A stretch of 64,000 nucleotides of DNA from Chionis minor (Eukaryota > Chordata > Aves > Charadriiformes > Chionididae). A program made the position numbers and the translations under genes. This document shows, piece after piece, positions 18,965-31,915 of the stretch. Under the pieces are notes generated by a model. The model saw only the letters and a list, made by a program, of their open reading frames with translations, was not told the DNA's origin and ran no database searches. Position 1 is the first letter of the stretch, and each line of letters begins with the position of its first letter. The stretch lies in contig VZSF01008202.1 in assembly GCA_013398295.1 (NCBI GenBank), positions 124,229-188,228 of the forward strand, in the 5' to 3' direction.

Positions 18965-20102
18965 CACACTTAAGTGTGTTTGGGGGTGTGAATACGCGTG
19001 TACAGGCCCGGAAACGAACAAGTGTATTGAATAATGCATGAGAGAAATGGCAGATTACAATGCTTTTTTTCTAAAATAACTAATAGCAGCAATAAAGCAA
19101 ACGCCCGAAAGGGCCGTCATCCCATTTGTCAGGTCTGCGACAGATTTTTCAGGTCTGTACCCGAAGCTCCCTCATTGCAGCCCACAAATATATCACCCCT
19201 CCTCCTCCGGCTCCCCCCCGGCTCCTGCCCGTTACTGCCTCTCCTGCTTCAGCTAGCAGGGCCGTGTCTGGGAGCGGGACCACTGCCCCCATCTCCGCTG
19301 CGGAAGGGCAGGACGGCTACAAGGGAGTTTTCCCACGCGGTGACCTCCGTTTCCTCCGCTGGGTGCACCAAAACCACACTCTCTACTCAGAGACCTACTT
19401 ATAAACAAGGAGCGGCAGGTAGACCTCATGCAAACAGAGAGAAGCGGGCAAAAAAAAGCGATGCGGCGGGTTAAAAGACCAAAAATCAATTTATTTAATG
19501 TGCCAAAACACAGACACAACCAGGGCGAGATTCTGTAGCCGTCCAGTGTAAACAGGAGAGCTGGAAAGAAAAGGACCAAACAGAGAGGGGGGAAAAAGGC
19601 AGATTTAAGAGATGATTCAGACAAAACAGAAATCCCTCCAAATTAATAAATTCAACCCAACAAACGGGCATGTAAACTCTCACGCTGGTCTTAACGTGTG
19701 TTGCTCTCCTCGACCTGGAAGGCTGGGTCCCTTGGGGACCACACCAGCACTCCTGCACCGCTTGCAAGGTCCCCAGGGGCCTCCAAAGCAGCAGGAGAAG
19801 ACATGGGGCTCTTGAGAAATATCTGCAAAGCCAACAGGGCAGACCAGTAGACGGGAGGGGGGATGGGAATTAGTGCAGAGTATAAATTAGGATTCTACTC
19901 ATGCACATTTATAAAAAAAATAATTACTGATTAATGGCTAAAGCTGCAGCCACCAAAATTTAGGAGGAAATGTGTCAGTAATGCATTAGTGTCAACAGAT
20001 GGAGCTTGGGAGAGGAGAAGAGAAGGTGCTGCAGAGTGCAGATGGCACTCACATGCACATCAGTGCCCCCAGGGCAGGGAGATGGATGGGGAGCCCCATA
20101 CA
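18954..20102 (+). repeat. Right arm of perfect 2.3-kb palindrome
   Basis: The arm continues without a break into unique DNA at 20103, so it is the better candidate for the genuine locus. It contains a moderately CpG-rich stretch (about 19130-19370) and an A/T-rich distal part. No coding exon is recognised: the 146-aa (19034-19474) and 92-aa frames have no domain. Confidence 0.95.
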
Positions 20103-21210
20103 ATTAGGATAATTTAGTGACCTATTGATAAGAGGAAACAATTTAAATGGCATTAAGCCAGTGCTTCCTGCCCAGATTGATGGAGGATTCATTGCAGAGG
20201 CTGCACTCCCCTATTCTTTGGTCACCTGCCCTTTCTATTATTCTGTCCAACAAATCAGCCACACGTGGTCGTTCCTAAAACTCCTGGTCTAACTCCCTTG
20301 CTAGCAAAACGTCTCTTCCCTAGACAAGGGCAATTTGTTGAAGCCAAAAATATCTGTGAGAAAGGATCGATTTGATGAATCTCCTGTTGGAGGGGAAAAA
20401 AATGTTGAAAAACTGTTGAAAGCCCATTTTGTTATTTTCAACAAAACCACTGTTTTTTGTTTGGAATAACTTCTACCTCAGAAAAGTAACTTAGTTTACA
20501 CTACAAATGTTTTTTAAAGGTCAAATGGAAATAAACAGCTTGAAGACCCAATGCTTTGACTGGTGCAAGTTTCTCCTTCCTCAGTTAGTGGTGAAAAAAT
20601 TGAGATTTTTAATTCTTTCTTCCAGTTCAAAGCAGGAGAATTATTTAAAGATTCTTTCCAGATGGAAAGACCATTCCCATTCAGGACAAATTCCATCTCA
20701 ATTTTGGTTTAGGGCAAAGCAAAGCAAAATAAGAGAGGATGATAATCATTCAGAAGTGCTCCACTGAGAAATGTGGCTTTGCAGGGTTCTTTTCAAGAAG
20801 AACCTGCCTTATCAAAAGGATCAAATCCTTCATTTCAAAATATCTGTGTCTCTGCAAAAAGAAGTTTCCCAGAAATTTCAGTGTTACTGAAGAAGAAAAA
20901 AGATTCAAAACTAAACACGTGCTCTCAGTGAGTGTGCTACAAGCTATGAGCCCACAGAAACCATCACCGCCTGTGCCAGCCCGACCACCTATGCTGTGGG
21001 GATGACCCTGTGGTGTGGTGTGGCCCCACAGTCCACTTCCACAGAGGGGTGGAGCAGCTTCATCCCACAGTAGGTGCCTCGAGCAGAAAGGTCCATGTGA
21101 ATCACGCCTTGGCGTAACACGTCTGTATACTCGTACGAATGAGTACCAGTCTCACACAGTATGGTCTTGGGACCATCAGGGAATAAAAACCTCTTCCCCA
21201 GGAACGTAGG
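20103..21210. other. Unique sequence, no gene recognised
   Basis: About 1.1 kb with no supported exon or repeat. The frames at 20507-20767 and 20739-21005 show no domain. Confidence 0.5.
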
Positions 21211-21265
21211 TTTCCATGTATAGGTTGGATATTATGTATGTTTTCCATGTTTAGGTTGGATATTA
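21211..21265 (+). repeat. 31-bp-spaced direct duplication at a CR1 5' edge
   Basis: TTTCCATGTATAGGTTGG... at 21211-21234 recurs at 21242-21265 with one mismatch in 24 bases. The second copy runs into CR1 sequence. Confidence 0.85.
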
Positions 21266-21477
21266 GGAAAAACTTCTTTACCCAAAGGGTTATCAGGCAT
21301 TGGAACAGGCTGCCCAGGGAGGGGGTGGAATCGCCGTCCCTGGAGGTATTTAAAAGCCGGGCAGACGTGGTGCTGAGGGACATGGGTTAGGGGTTTTGGC
21401 ATAGGTTTATGGTTGGACTCAATGATCTTGAAGGTCTCTTCCAACCCAAGTGATTCTGTGATTCTATGATTCTATGT
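21247..21477 (+). mobile_element. CR1 3' end fragment
   Basis: Starts in the region coding for [24 protein letters not shown] peptide and passes the 3' UTR with TTTGGCATAGGTTTATGG. It ends in GATTCTGTGATTCTATGATT-type tail repeats. It is the same subfamily as 7808, 34933, 51005 and 58609. Confidence 0.93.
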
Positions 21478-21625
21478 GAAGCCGTTTTTGCTTGTTTTTT
21501 GTAGAAGACGACATGCGAATGCCAGCAAGGGGAGGAGTGCAACAGCGTCTCTAGGGAAAGCGCATGTCCTGGGAATTGTGGTCTGCTTCCTCTAAGCCCT
21601 CATCTTACTGCGTGCATGTACATGT
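21478..21625. other. Short spacer between two CR1 copies
   Basis: 148 bases of unique sequence; nothing recognised. Confidence 0.6.
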
Positions 21626-21874
21626 TTTAAACTGAAGAGGGGAGTTTTAGATGAGATATTAGGAGGAAATTATTTGAGGGTGCTGAGACCCTGGGCCAGG
21701 TTGCCCAGAGAAGCTGTGGCTGCCCCATCCCTGGAGGTTCAAGGCCAGGTTGGACGGGGCTTGGAGCAACCTGGTCCAGTGGGAGGTGTCCCTGCCCAGG
21801 GCAGGCGGGTGGAACAAGATGGTCTTTTAAAGTCCCTTCCAACTCTAACCATTCCATGATTCTGTGATTCTGTG
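21626..21874 (+). mobile_element. CR1 3' end fragment (GC-rich subfamily)
   Basis: Begins with TTTAAACTGAAGAGGGGAG and runs through the segment GAGAAGCTGTGGCTGCCCCA and the 3' UTR to ATTCCATGATTCTGTGATTC tail repeats. It shares its 3' part with the copies at 33470 and 60729. Confidence 0.92.
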
Positions 21875-22789
21875 TATGTATGTGTTTCATATGTGTATAA
21901 GGTTCTTTTACTATCTTCATGTCAGGATTTTCCTTCTCAATGTCTTCCATAAACCACAGGAAATGCAAGAACGGGCAGTGGACAGGGAGGACTCGGGGGA
22001 GTCATTGTCACAATAATACTTTCTTGTTGCCCAGGGTCCTGTTCTTATGCTCTGGACTTCTTTGTTCCAAGTAAGGCACAGACTTCTCCCCTTCAAAGGG
22101 CATTGCCTGGGAGACATCGTTTTTACAAAGCACGTTTGCCTTTTCCAAAGAACATTGCTACGGAGACGCAGCCTTTCCTGAGGAATATGTCAAGAAGTAT
22201 TGTCTGGAGAACAAGAGTCTCTCCTAACTGTGGGGTGGCCAAGGGGCGGGTGGGACATTTCCCAAGCCCTCGTACGAGCTGCAGTTTCCTCTCAGCAGCC
22301 CCTGGACACGTACACACGTACCCTGAATAGGCAGCTGAAAGATCGGGGTACAAACACCAACCATGACAGTATTTCCAAGGCTTCCAAGTTTCTGCTCAAT
22401 TTACCATGGCAATAGGAACAAGACACACAGCCACAACCTGAAGTTCACCCCTCGAAGGTATTGCCTGGAGCCTTCAGGGGTGAAGGCATTTTACTTAACA
22501 CAATGAGCTCTTCCTAAACATCTTTTGTTTCCTCTTTTCCCTTTCAACCAGCCCATTCCTCTGCAGGTCTGCCTCAGAGGCACTTATTTGTCCACTCAAA
22601 GAAGGGACAATTCAGCCTGATCTCTGAGAGCAACAGCCCATTTATGATGGCAAAAAGCCATATAGAGAATAGAAGAACCTTCAGATATTGCAAGTTCTGA
22701 AATGGACTTCTGATTAACCGTCACCTATGGATGCCATTAAAAAAATGCCAGAATTGTCCTTGAACTCTCATCTGTCCTTTTTCTGCTGT
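21875..22789. other. Unique sequence, no gene recognised
   Basis: About 0.9 kb with no domain-bearing frame and no repeat. Confidence 0.5.
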
Positions 22790-22854
22790 GATGGGCAGGG
22801 GGTTGGACTAGATGATCTCCAGAGGTCCCTTCCAACCCCTAACATTCTGTGATT
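22790..22854 (+). mobile_element. Very short CR1 3' tip
   Basis: Only about 65 bases remain: GGGCAGGGGGTTGGACTAGA, then AGGTCCCTTCCAACCCCTAA and CATTCTGTGATT. This is an extreme 5' truncation of the subfamily seen at 31408 and 54555. Confidence 0.88.
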
Positions 22855-25800
22855 AACAACAAGAAAACGGAGATTCATTAAACAATGCCACTACCGCAGC
22901 GAAGCCTTGGTTGCAAAGCTCTGCAATAATTAGCTGTCAGGAGACAAAAATACAGTTTTATTAGGATTCAGCCTGATAATCACTTGTGGACCACTTCTCT
23001 TTCAGCGTCGGGGAAGCTCAGCTTCCCAGAGTTGGGGGATTTTTCTCACTTTTCCTGAAACACCCTTGGTGGGTAACCTTCCCTCCGAGCAGCGCCCCGT
23101 TCCCTGCTGTGACCCCTCCACCTTGGCCCCTCATGCCTCCACCTCAAGGACTGGCCATCCCGCTGCTGCTACCAGAGCCACTTCCTACTTTTTGGGTTGG
23201 TTTTTTTTCCCTCGTTTATTACTTGCTAAAGGAAATACAGGTGGGTTGTGCAGATTTTCCAGGGGCAGCTGTGCTCACCTCCGCAAAGCCTCCAAGTCAC
23301 TCTTGTGTTCTATAAAGTTCCTGCTTTCTTTTAGCTGAATGAGGCTTTTATTACCCCCATCCCTAAGAGGTAAGTAACCCAGAGGGATTTGCTTCCACCT
23401 GCCTGGAAGAAGGCACTTTACTGGCTCTGCATATTGTTGCATCTTTCCTTTTGGGAAAACGAAAGTCTTTACCACGCCTCTTATAAAAGCCAAAAAAAGC
23501 AGTGGGAAGGAGCCTGTTTCCCTTGAAGGAGTCTGGCAGCTTTAATCCACACTGAGAAAGAACTCGTTGAATGGACGATGAGAATTCACAGAGGTACCAC
23601 CAAAGCCCATGTTTTTAAAATATCATTTTATGTGATTTTGCTCTTTGAGAATAGGGTTTTTTGACTTTTCAGTGGACAGCCAAGTATTTTTTGACAACTG
23701 ACAATGGAAAAAGTGCAGTGAAAGATCAAACTGCCGAGGTTCAGTTTTAGTTGTTTGAAACCTAGTCCTTTGCCTGGGTGAGAAAAGCAATTTTTTTCAT
23801 CCCAGATTTCAGGAGGAATATTTTCATCAGAAAATAGCTGCACAGAAAATTCAGCTTTCTCTTGAAAGATCTTCACTAGTGGAAGAAAAAATGAACTTCA
23901 CTGGGATGAAAGAGAAGCCATGGGCATGTATAAGGGAGTCACAGACTGTGAGCTTTGCAGCACGAGGTTGGCGAGGGAGCCCAGGATCTCCTGCCCTTCA
24001 TTCATCACACTAGTATTTGGACTGGGATTTCTCTGCCAGATCAGCCTAGACTTTAGTCTTGCATTGATCGGTAGAACTGGGAGGTTGTGGCTGTTGTAGC
24101 CATTTCAGTTCACTTTCCAGATAGCTGGTAGGAAGAAAGCACTGTGATTCAGGGTTATCTTTCCTTCTGCTGGAGGAAGTGTTGGAGCGGAAAAAAGCTT
24201 GCTCCAAAGTATCCTGCCTGGGAGTCACTACCAACACACTGGCAGCCAGCGGCTGTGCTTGTGGGGATCATCTTATCTGTGCTGGTACATTAACCCTTCC
24301 CCAAGGCTCATGTGCAAAGAGAAGGACTCATTATATGGTTACACCAACTGGTTTTCCTTCCTTTTCTTCCTGCTGCCTCTGCCCAAGATTATTTTGAAAG
24401 TAAGTGTTGTGTCAGGACTGGGCTGCACACGCACGTGTCCCCCGAATGTCAAGTCGTCATCTTCTATTTCACTGTTCCAGAGTAAAAATGGCCCCGACTC
24501 CTTTGACTACTCTGCAAAAATCCTTCCACAGGTGCGATGTAAGTTGAGGTGGAGTGTCCGTGCCTACGCTGGAGGAAAGCATCTCCCTCAACCCTCCTGC
24601 GCCTCAGTTTCCCAACTTGGGAAACCTCCAGACTCCAGACTGACAGTGAACCCACGGTGTGAAACCAGTATATGACTGGGAACTTTGGGTTTGGACATGA
24701 CCTCAAGCCTTGGGCATTGTAAAACAGTCACCCCAGGAGAGGACCTTTTCTTCATAAAACCCGGGTCACTCCTGTGACTAATGAACACAAGTTTCAGCAG
24801 CCTCAACATAAAGAATATAAATACAAGATGAAAATAAAAGCCACTATTTCCAAAACCAAGCCAGTACTTCTGTTTTTTAAATAAGCACAAAAGATTCACA
24901 GTTTTGTTTGCTTGCTACAAAACAACAGAGAAAGATCTTCACACAGATACACTCTATTTGCTGCCGGGCTCCGCTATTTTGATAGAGAATCTAATTCATT
25001 TGTTTGCCTGGAGAGAAATTCAATAGAGAAGAGTCTTGTGATCAATACCTGAGCGGGTGTTGGACCAGCACGCCACAGACAGTCCACGCTCAAAAAGAAT
25101 GAGGCCCAAAGCAGAGGGTCTCGGAGCTTCCAGAGAGCCAGGAAAAACAGCTTGTAGCTTGTAGCTGCGGTTATTAGAGTTACTAGTTATTTATATGATC
25201 AAGGTCTGCCAGTCTATGACCCAAGTGTGCCAGGTGCGGTACAAACCACAGAAGAAGGGTGAAGATGGCAAGGCTTTGCACCGAGGCCAGCAGCGAGGGG
25301 AGGGGAGAAGAGCAAGCAAGAAACGCAGCGGAGCCGCTCAGCACGGCACTGATTGCTCTCTGCTGATTAGCAACTGCTGTCAAGTTATTTCACGGATGCC
25401 AGGAAAAGGATTTTCAGGAAAGGAGGGGTTTGGGAAGGTTCTGGGAGTTTGTGTGCACAGAGTTCCTATCAGGTGTAAGGAGCAGCATAGGAGGCAGCAC
25501 AAACACTTTGGGCTGAAAACCTACCGGATGGGGCGTTGTGGACAGGTCTCCCCAGAGCACTGAAGGTGTCTAAAGGGAATGAGAGATGATGGTAAGGATC
25601 CCCAGGTAGGTCTTGCAGGCCTATAAAGCCAAGACAAGTAACTGCTTCACGCAGGAGAGAAGGAGCCAGCGCACACATGTGCAGGGATTGGGGAGAAAAG
25701 CATCCGGCACAGCCCAGCACTGCCAAGCGAAGGCAAAACACCCGTTTCCTTCACTCTCATCCCTGACAAACACTGCCTCCCTGATTACCATGAGAGATCA

Positions 25801-28800
25801 TCCTCAGCTACAACAGAGTCTATTGTTTCTTCCTTAGTATAGCACAGATCAGACTGGGCTTCGCATTTGTGTACCCAGCTCTCCAACGTGTTTGCGATGA
25901 CAAAGCAAGCACAGACGCCAGCCTTGGTTTCAAGCCAGCTGTCCCTGCTCTGAGCCTCCCACAAACAACCAGACACCTCTGCCTGAAAGGATCCCGCTGC
26001 AGAACACGGCTCCAGCGCCAAAACAAGCTCGCAGGAAAGTCAGCTTGAAGAAAAGAGTCAACTTCGTTTAGAAAGGCAATGGCTAAATAAACCTGTAGAC
26101 CGCTTTTGCTGAAAGTCTGTTGCAACAAAGAAAAAAAAAGGGCTAGAACAGAGCAGGACACTCCGTCTTCTTTCTATACCCACTCTCCCACCTGCCTTTC
26201 TTATGCCTTTGTTTATAGATGATTTTATTCAACTAGAGCTGAAAACCTGTGGGGATGCCTGTCTTTCAGTGCAAATTTATTAATACGTAAATACCTGCAG
26301 CAATTTCTTTTTAAAAATCTAAGAAAACACTTGTGCTCTCTCTCCTTCCCAAAGCCTTCACATTCAGTACAGACAAAAACCAGAGCACAAGAGAAAATTT
26401 ATACAGCCTTCAAAGAAATCACTTTGCTGATACACAGAGCAGAAGGCAGTAAATAAATAAATTCGAGGCATACGTAAGCAGATATAGTAGAAATACTGGG
26501 AGCAGTATCTCAAGATTAACAAACAACCTGGCGGAACTCGTGACTGCGTGGCAGTGCGGTTGTGTGTCAGAAACTACCTTGGGGCAAGACAAGAGGTTTG
26601 TGGGGTGTGGGAGTGTATGGAAATATGTATTTTGGTGAGAAAATGAAGTTGTATTTACGGTGAAACTCTTCATGTCCTAAGGTCAGTGCTTATACAGAAG
26701 TGGAACGTAGACACCTGGTTTGTAGATATCGGAGGTCAGAAGGGATGAATCCCACTCTGGCCACCTGTGGTCTTGCTGGAAGGCCTCCTCCCTCCTGTCT
26801 CTCTGGCATCTTCATCAGAAGACAGTGGACTTGGGTGGTTCCCTGCTGGTAGCAAGCCCTGGTGAGCCTGTCCAGGCAGCACTGCCTGAGGCTTGGCCAA
26901 GAGCAGCCCAGTTACTGGTGCCCAGATGGAGGCGCACTGGTGTGCACAGCATCGGAAATGAGAAGAATACACACACCCCCCACACACCTTTGGCTGGGAA
27001 CTGGAGCAGTGACCGGGGGAAGCTGCACGCTTTCTCTAAGGCTCTTGATTTGTTATCATTCCTTTGCTTTCTCTTGCTTCCAGGAGAATTCACTCCCACT
27101 CTTCCGAAAGGGAAGGAGGGAGATGACTTGCATTGAGTCGCGTGGAAATTCTATCTGTGCTGCCTTTAATACTTATCTGCAACATCAGAACAGCTGAAGC
27201 TATAAATTGCTTTCTGCAGCAATTTGCAAGATGCTGAAAAGATTTCACAGAGGACAGGAACCTTTCCTGAGATGAGGAGGGTAGGTAGAGTTTGTAGGCC
27301 AGGAGAAGAGGAGGCTCCAGTCCCCATAGTATCCATATATGCCTGTTTGCCTCGGATTGCGTTCAGCGCTACTGTTGCATAAACAGTGGAGAAGCCCAAC
27401 TGTATTGCCATCTCAGCTGCTTCCATCACCTTTGAACTTCCCTCTGTTAAACGTAATGTTAATTTAATTTCTAACACTTCCTAAGCAAAATCTTGGGCGT
27501 TTTAGAGCACATTAAAAATTGATCTCAAGGCATGCTTCCTAAAGGAGTCTTTCCAAAAACTAATAAACACATTCCAAAACAGTTTTCAGAAAATGCCTGT
27601 GCTCTTACTCCACATGCACCTTCTCTACTGCTATTTTGCTGTATTGCCAGACCCAGCTGCTGTATTTCAGACCTGAAATGGTGAACAAGCTTCTCTGGAC
27701 ACAGGTTTCTACAGCTCTGTGCTTCAGCTCCTGCATTTGTGTAACTGGGTATAAAACTACAGACACATCCGCTTTCTCTCTTTCATTTCTTACTTTCTCT
27801 AACGCTAAATACCAATCAAGATCCTGCAGAGAGCTTTGGGCAATAAATATTCACCTATTCCTTCTATTTTTCTTCCTCCTGATTGCTGTTCTTCTTGCTA
27901 GCCATATCTGCATTAAAATAAGGTCTTTATTGCTTGTGTCCCTGGCGTGCTATTGCATTTAGAAGCTACAAACATTATAAAAACTGCAGGTGATGCATAA
28001 GGCACTGGAACAGATGTCCACAGTAATTAAAAAACGTGGGAATATTTTCATCTGTTAAATATAGTGCAATGGCCAGCGTTGTTTCTAAGCAGCCCCTTTC
28101 CTGTGAGCTGCCCACAGAGATGATGTCCCTCCTAAGGCTGTAGTTTCTCACGGCAGTAAAACCCGTCTGGCTTTAAGCTGGCAGAGATTGAGCCTCTATT
28201 TTCTGATCCCTCCGCCCCACATCAACTTCTCTGGAGCCCGGGACCCATTGCGAGTGCTGTGTGGCATTTTTAAGCACCACGAACTTGGTCCAGCTCCGGC
28301 TCCTACATTTTGCCTGCCTTACTCTGCTCACCACCAGCCTCCTCCTTCATCCCTCTGGACTCTGCTGAGCCTCCACAGCAGCTCCCCGGGCGCGCTCTTT
28401 TCATGTTGGCTTATCATCCCTTTTTGCCAAGCTTCAGGCTCGCAAGGGCCTCAGCTGTTAAATCCGAATGTCTGAAGTCAAAGGGTTTGTGATCCTGCCT
28501 GGAAAACACGTACTTGGACCGGAAATTGTTCAGGAAGTAGCACATCTTTCTGCGTGTGAATAGGCAGCGCAGGGATGAGATTGACTAAGCCCTTAGGCAG
28601 AGCCGTAGCGTGATTAATGACACTCTCCTCGTTTCCTTTCTCTGCTAGTGATGAGCATATTGGAAATGCCTTGATCAATATAGATTACAGGGATCAAGTC
28701 TTCATCTCCTTTCAAATCCAGTCTATAATGTGTTTCCTTTACTTTAGTTGAGTCTTTAAATGCCTGCCTTTTCCCCTCTGCTTTAATTATTTATCTCACT

Positions 28801-31407
28801 AACATCATTAGCTCCCAAGTATGTTTTGGATGGCTTTTGTTTGTGTTTCAAGACACAGACCAAACTAGTATTGATTTTGAACACTACTTCTTCACTTGGA
28901 AGTAACTGTAGACAAGTTATTCAGCCTAAAAGATACAGAATTTGACTCTGATCTTCTCTACATAGACACAGGTCTTCTGTTTTTCATTATTGGTGGTTTT
29001 GGTGGAAAGGGAACTGGCTTATGAAACTTTTGTCCTACAGAAGCGCAGGGAACTTTCCCAGGGAAAGGTAATACATGTAAATTGAAAATGCAATGGGATA
29101 TCGGGACACATTATGCCCAGCAGGTCTGCCAGATGTGATTAAACTCAGTTCCTTTACAAAAAGATAATAGTTCTTGCTCTAGATCAGCAAAATAAAACAC
29201 TCAATTGTTCTTATGTTAACACTAAACCAACCCTACATGATGGTACTGTCCAAATTAAAACGAACTTTTCCGTCTCTTGTTTCTAGTGGAGGAAGAGCCA
29301 AGGCAATAGAAGGTGATTGCTCTTGGCTTCCAGTGATCCCTCCCGATTGAAAGCCTTGTCTCTGTTTGCTTTTGTTTTCTTCACAGTATCTGACAATTGT
29401 CATCAGAGATCAGTTACACTGGCTCTATCCACTCAGAAAACATCTGGGCAAGTGCTGATTCATATAGTTAGAAAATGCTAATCAGCTCCGTGAAGAGAGG
29501 GGGTAATTTGTTTTATGCTTCTCCTCTTTGTCACCTTCTTCTGAAAGCCCAAGAAAATTCCCAATATATGACAGTTTGACATTTTGCCCAAGTGAACAGT
29601 TCAGTGGCAGCGCCAACTTAGGCACAAGAGCAAAACTGAAACACATCCGCTGCTTAAAATGGCAACCTGAAAGTTTCTTTCTGCTCAAGGATGTCAGTCT
29701 GCACCTTATCGCAGAGGTCCCTGCAAGGAACTGCTTTGGGAAACTGATGGCAGAGCCAGAAGAGAGAGCAGGATGAATCCCAGAGTCTGGCAAACTTGCG
29801 GTACAGAGGAATTGCCTTCAGAGGATGACCAGTACTGGTCCTGGCACCACAGAAAGCTGCAGCCTGGGGTAGGAAACACCAACCACCGTTGCAACTGGGG
29901 AGCCAGATCAGAAAGTGGGCAGTGGGGTGAGCAGAGGGCAGGAAGGACCAGCCAGGAATCCAGGCAGAGCAGAGGTAAAACGCACTCCAGGAGGCTGCTG
30001 TGGGGAGAGTGTGGAGGAGACGTTTGCCAAAGGAGGTGTTCAAATACCAGCAGAAGCAAAGGATTCACGCGATCACTGAGCCGGCACAGCCTGCAGTGCC
30101 TCCTTGGGAGAGACATTCACAGTACCCGAGGGAGTGGGGAAGGGACTGATTAGCTTTTCCTTCCATCTCCCCCTACTGCCCATTAGCTCAGCATTATCAA
30201 ATTTTATACTATGGACACGTGTATCCTTGCTGCTGGATCCAGTCCTGCTGCTGAAACCAATGTTTCCCACTTGGCTTCTTTTAAACCTTCCACTAAGCAC
30301 AACACACAAATAATAAAACCAGGAACATCACTAGAAGAATCTCAGTGCCCCTGTGGGCCAATTTCCTCCTGGTTTGTTTCCTTTGCACAGGCTGGTTAAG
30401 GTAATCAAACAATCTGGGGCTTGCTAATGATCCAGCCTAATCTCTCCTACCAATGCTGCAGGCATAAAATATCATGTTCTCCTGAATCTCCTTAGCTTCT
30501 TGGCTTTATCCTCCATCTTCCAGGCTGGATTCAAAGCCAGTGGCAGCAGCAGCAGAACATTAGTTTGAGATTCTGAACAACTTATTTCCATATCTTTCCG
30601 TCTTTGGTTCTGTGTGCTCACCCCAGACAAAGAGCACAGAGAGAGGAAAGGACTATGTTGGTAAGAAGACAAGAAATACTGGCACATATTTACAGCACCA
30701 CAGGTATCGGGCTTTGCAGGTTCTCACTATTTTATAAGGAACACAGCAATATTAAAGCCTCAGTTCTTCAACCCTGTGAAATTACCAGGCAGCATTAGAC
30801 AAACAAGAAGTCTAAATCTTGCAGCTTCAGAGGAAAGCTCTTAAATACAGACTAAACGAGCCATCAGGTTCCATAAAGCTGGGAGCAAAAGGCAAAAGAA
30901 ACCCTAAAATATCATTAAAAATAAAAATCTCATTATTCTTTCAAGGCTTGAGTGATATTTTCAAATTTGGGCCAGGACAAGAGTAATTCTCTCCCTTTGG
31001 TGCTCTGCAGCAGGATTGCAATAGTTTTGAAAACTGTAGCTCCCATGGATGCCGCATCCCTCAGGATACCCTGATTTTATGCCAGGGAAAACACAACTGA
31101 AAGTCACCTCTCAAACCTGAGATCTCTGATTCTCTGCACCAGCCTTCCTCCCTGCGGTGGTGTCACCCTCCTCCAAGCACACAGCAATTGGCACCGTGTC
31201 TGGCACAGCTGTTTTAGGGGTGTCACTTTTCAGGCCTTAATATAAAAGAGGTGCCTTTCATGGGCTGAATCAGGCCTTCAAACCCAGAGATTGTTTCGGT
31301 TACAAAGGTGTCAATTTGAGGTTTTGCAAAAAGTCTCTTGAGCTCAGGGTGGGCTGGTGCCAGTAGAGGTGGCAGGTGCAGCCTTGAATTTCCAGCAGCA
31401 GAAATTT
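22855..31407. other. 8.5-kb CR1-free unique block, no gene recognised
   Basis: No interspersed repeat and no convincing exon. Long frames such as 24199-24675 (158 aa), 29654-30043 and 29706-30116 (minus) and 29773-30153 (plus) overlap one another and have no domain. A polypyrimidine-CAG acceptor-like site precedes 29389, but no donor or known peptide follows. The lack of insertions could reflect chance or constraint. Confidence 0.45.
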
Positions 31408-31915
31408 GGAGTCCCGTGTCCAGTTCTGGGCTCCCCAGTTTAAGAGGGACAGGGAACTGCTGGAGAGGGGACAGCGAAGGGCTACAAAGATGATTTGGGG
31501 GCTGGAGCAACTTTCTTACGAGGAAAGGCTGAGGGAGTTGGGTCTTTTTAGTCTGGAGAAGAGCAGACTGAGGGGGGATCTCATCAATGCTTGTAAATAC
31601 TTAAAGGGAGGGGGCCGGGAGGAGGGGGCCAGGCTTTTTTCAGTGGTGCCCAGTGACAGGACAGGAGGTAACGGGCACAAACTTGGCCATAGGAAGTTCC
31701 ATCTGAACATGAGAAGGAACTTCTTTCCTTTGAGGATGACAGAGCCCTGGCACAGGCTGCCCAGAGAGGTGGTGGAGTCTCTGACCCTGGAGACATTCCC
31801 AACCCGCCTGGACGCCATCCTGTGCCACCTGCTCTGGGTGACCCTGCTCTGCCCGGGGGGTTGGACTAGGTGATCTCCAGAGGTGCCTTCCAACCCCGCT
31901 GATTCTATGATTCTA
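31408..31915 (+). mobile_element. CR1 fragment with nearly open ORF2 C-terminus
   Basis: The frame at 31406-31873 (155 aa) stays open through [45 protein letters not shown] and [11 protein letters not shown]. The 3' UTR ends with GATTCTATGATTCTACC. The open frame suggests it is relatively young, although 5' truncation removes the catalytic RT motifs. It is the same subfamily as 16713 and 54555. Confidence 0.95.

Noticed and set aside
18433..19474. Pair of identical 146-aa frames in opposite orientation
   Set aside because: They mirror each other because of the palindrome; no domain, no splice context, and the duplication is probably artificial.
17805..20102. Sex-chromosome-type palindrome or inverted gene amplicon
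   Set aside because: The arms contain no recognised gene, have no spacer beyond TA, and end exactly at an N with a noisy copy of the core before it; an assembly explanation fits better.
29366..29470. Exon-like stretch after a strong polypyrimidine-CAG acceptor, reading YLTIVIRDQLHWLYPLRKHL
   Set aside because: No credible donor, the frame stops after 23 codons, and the peptide is not recognised; kept only as a note.
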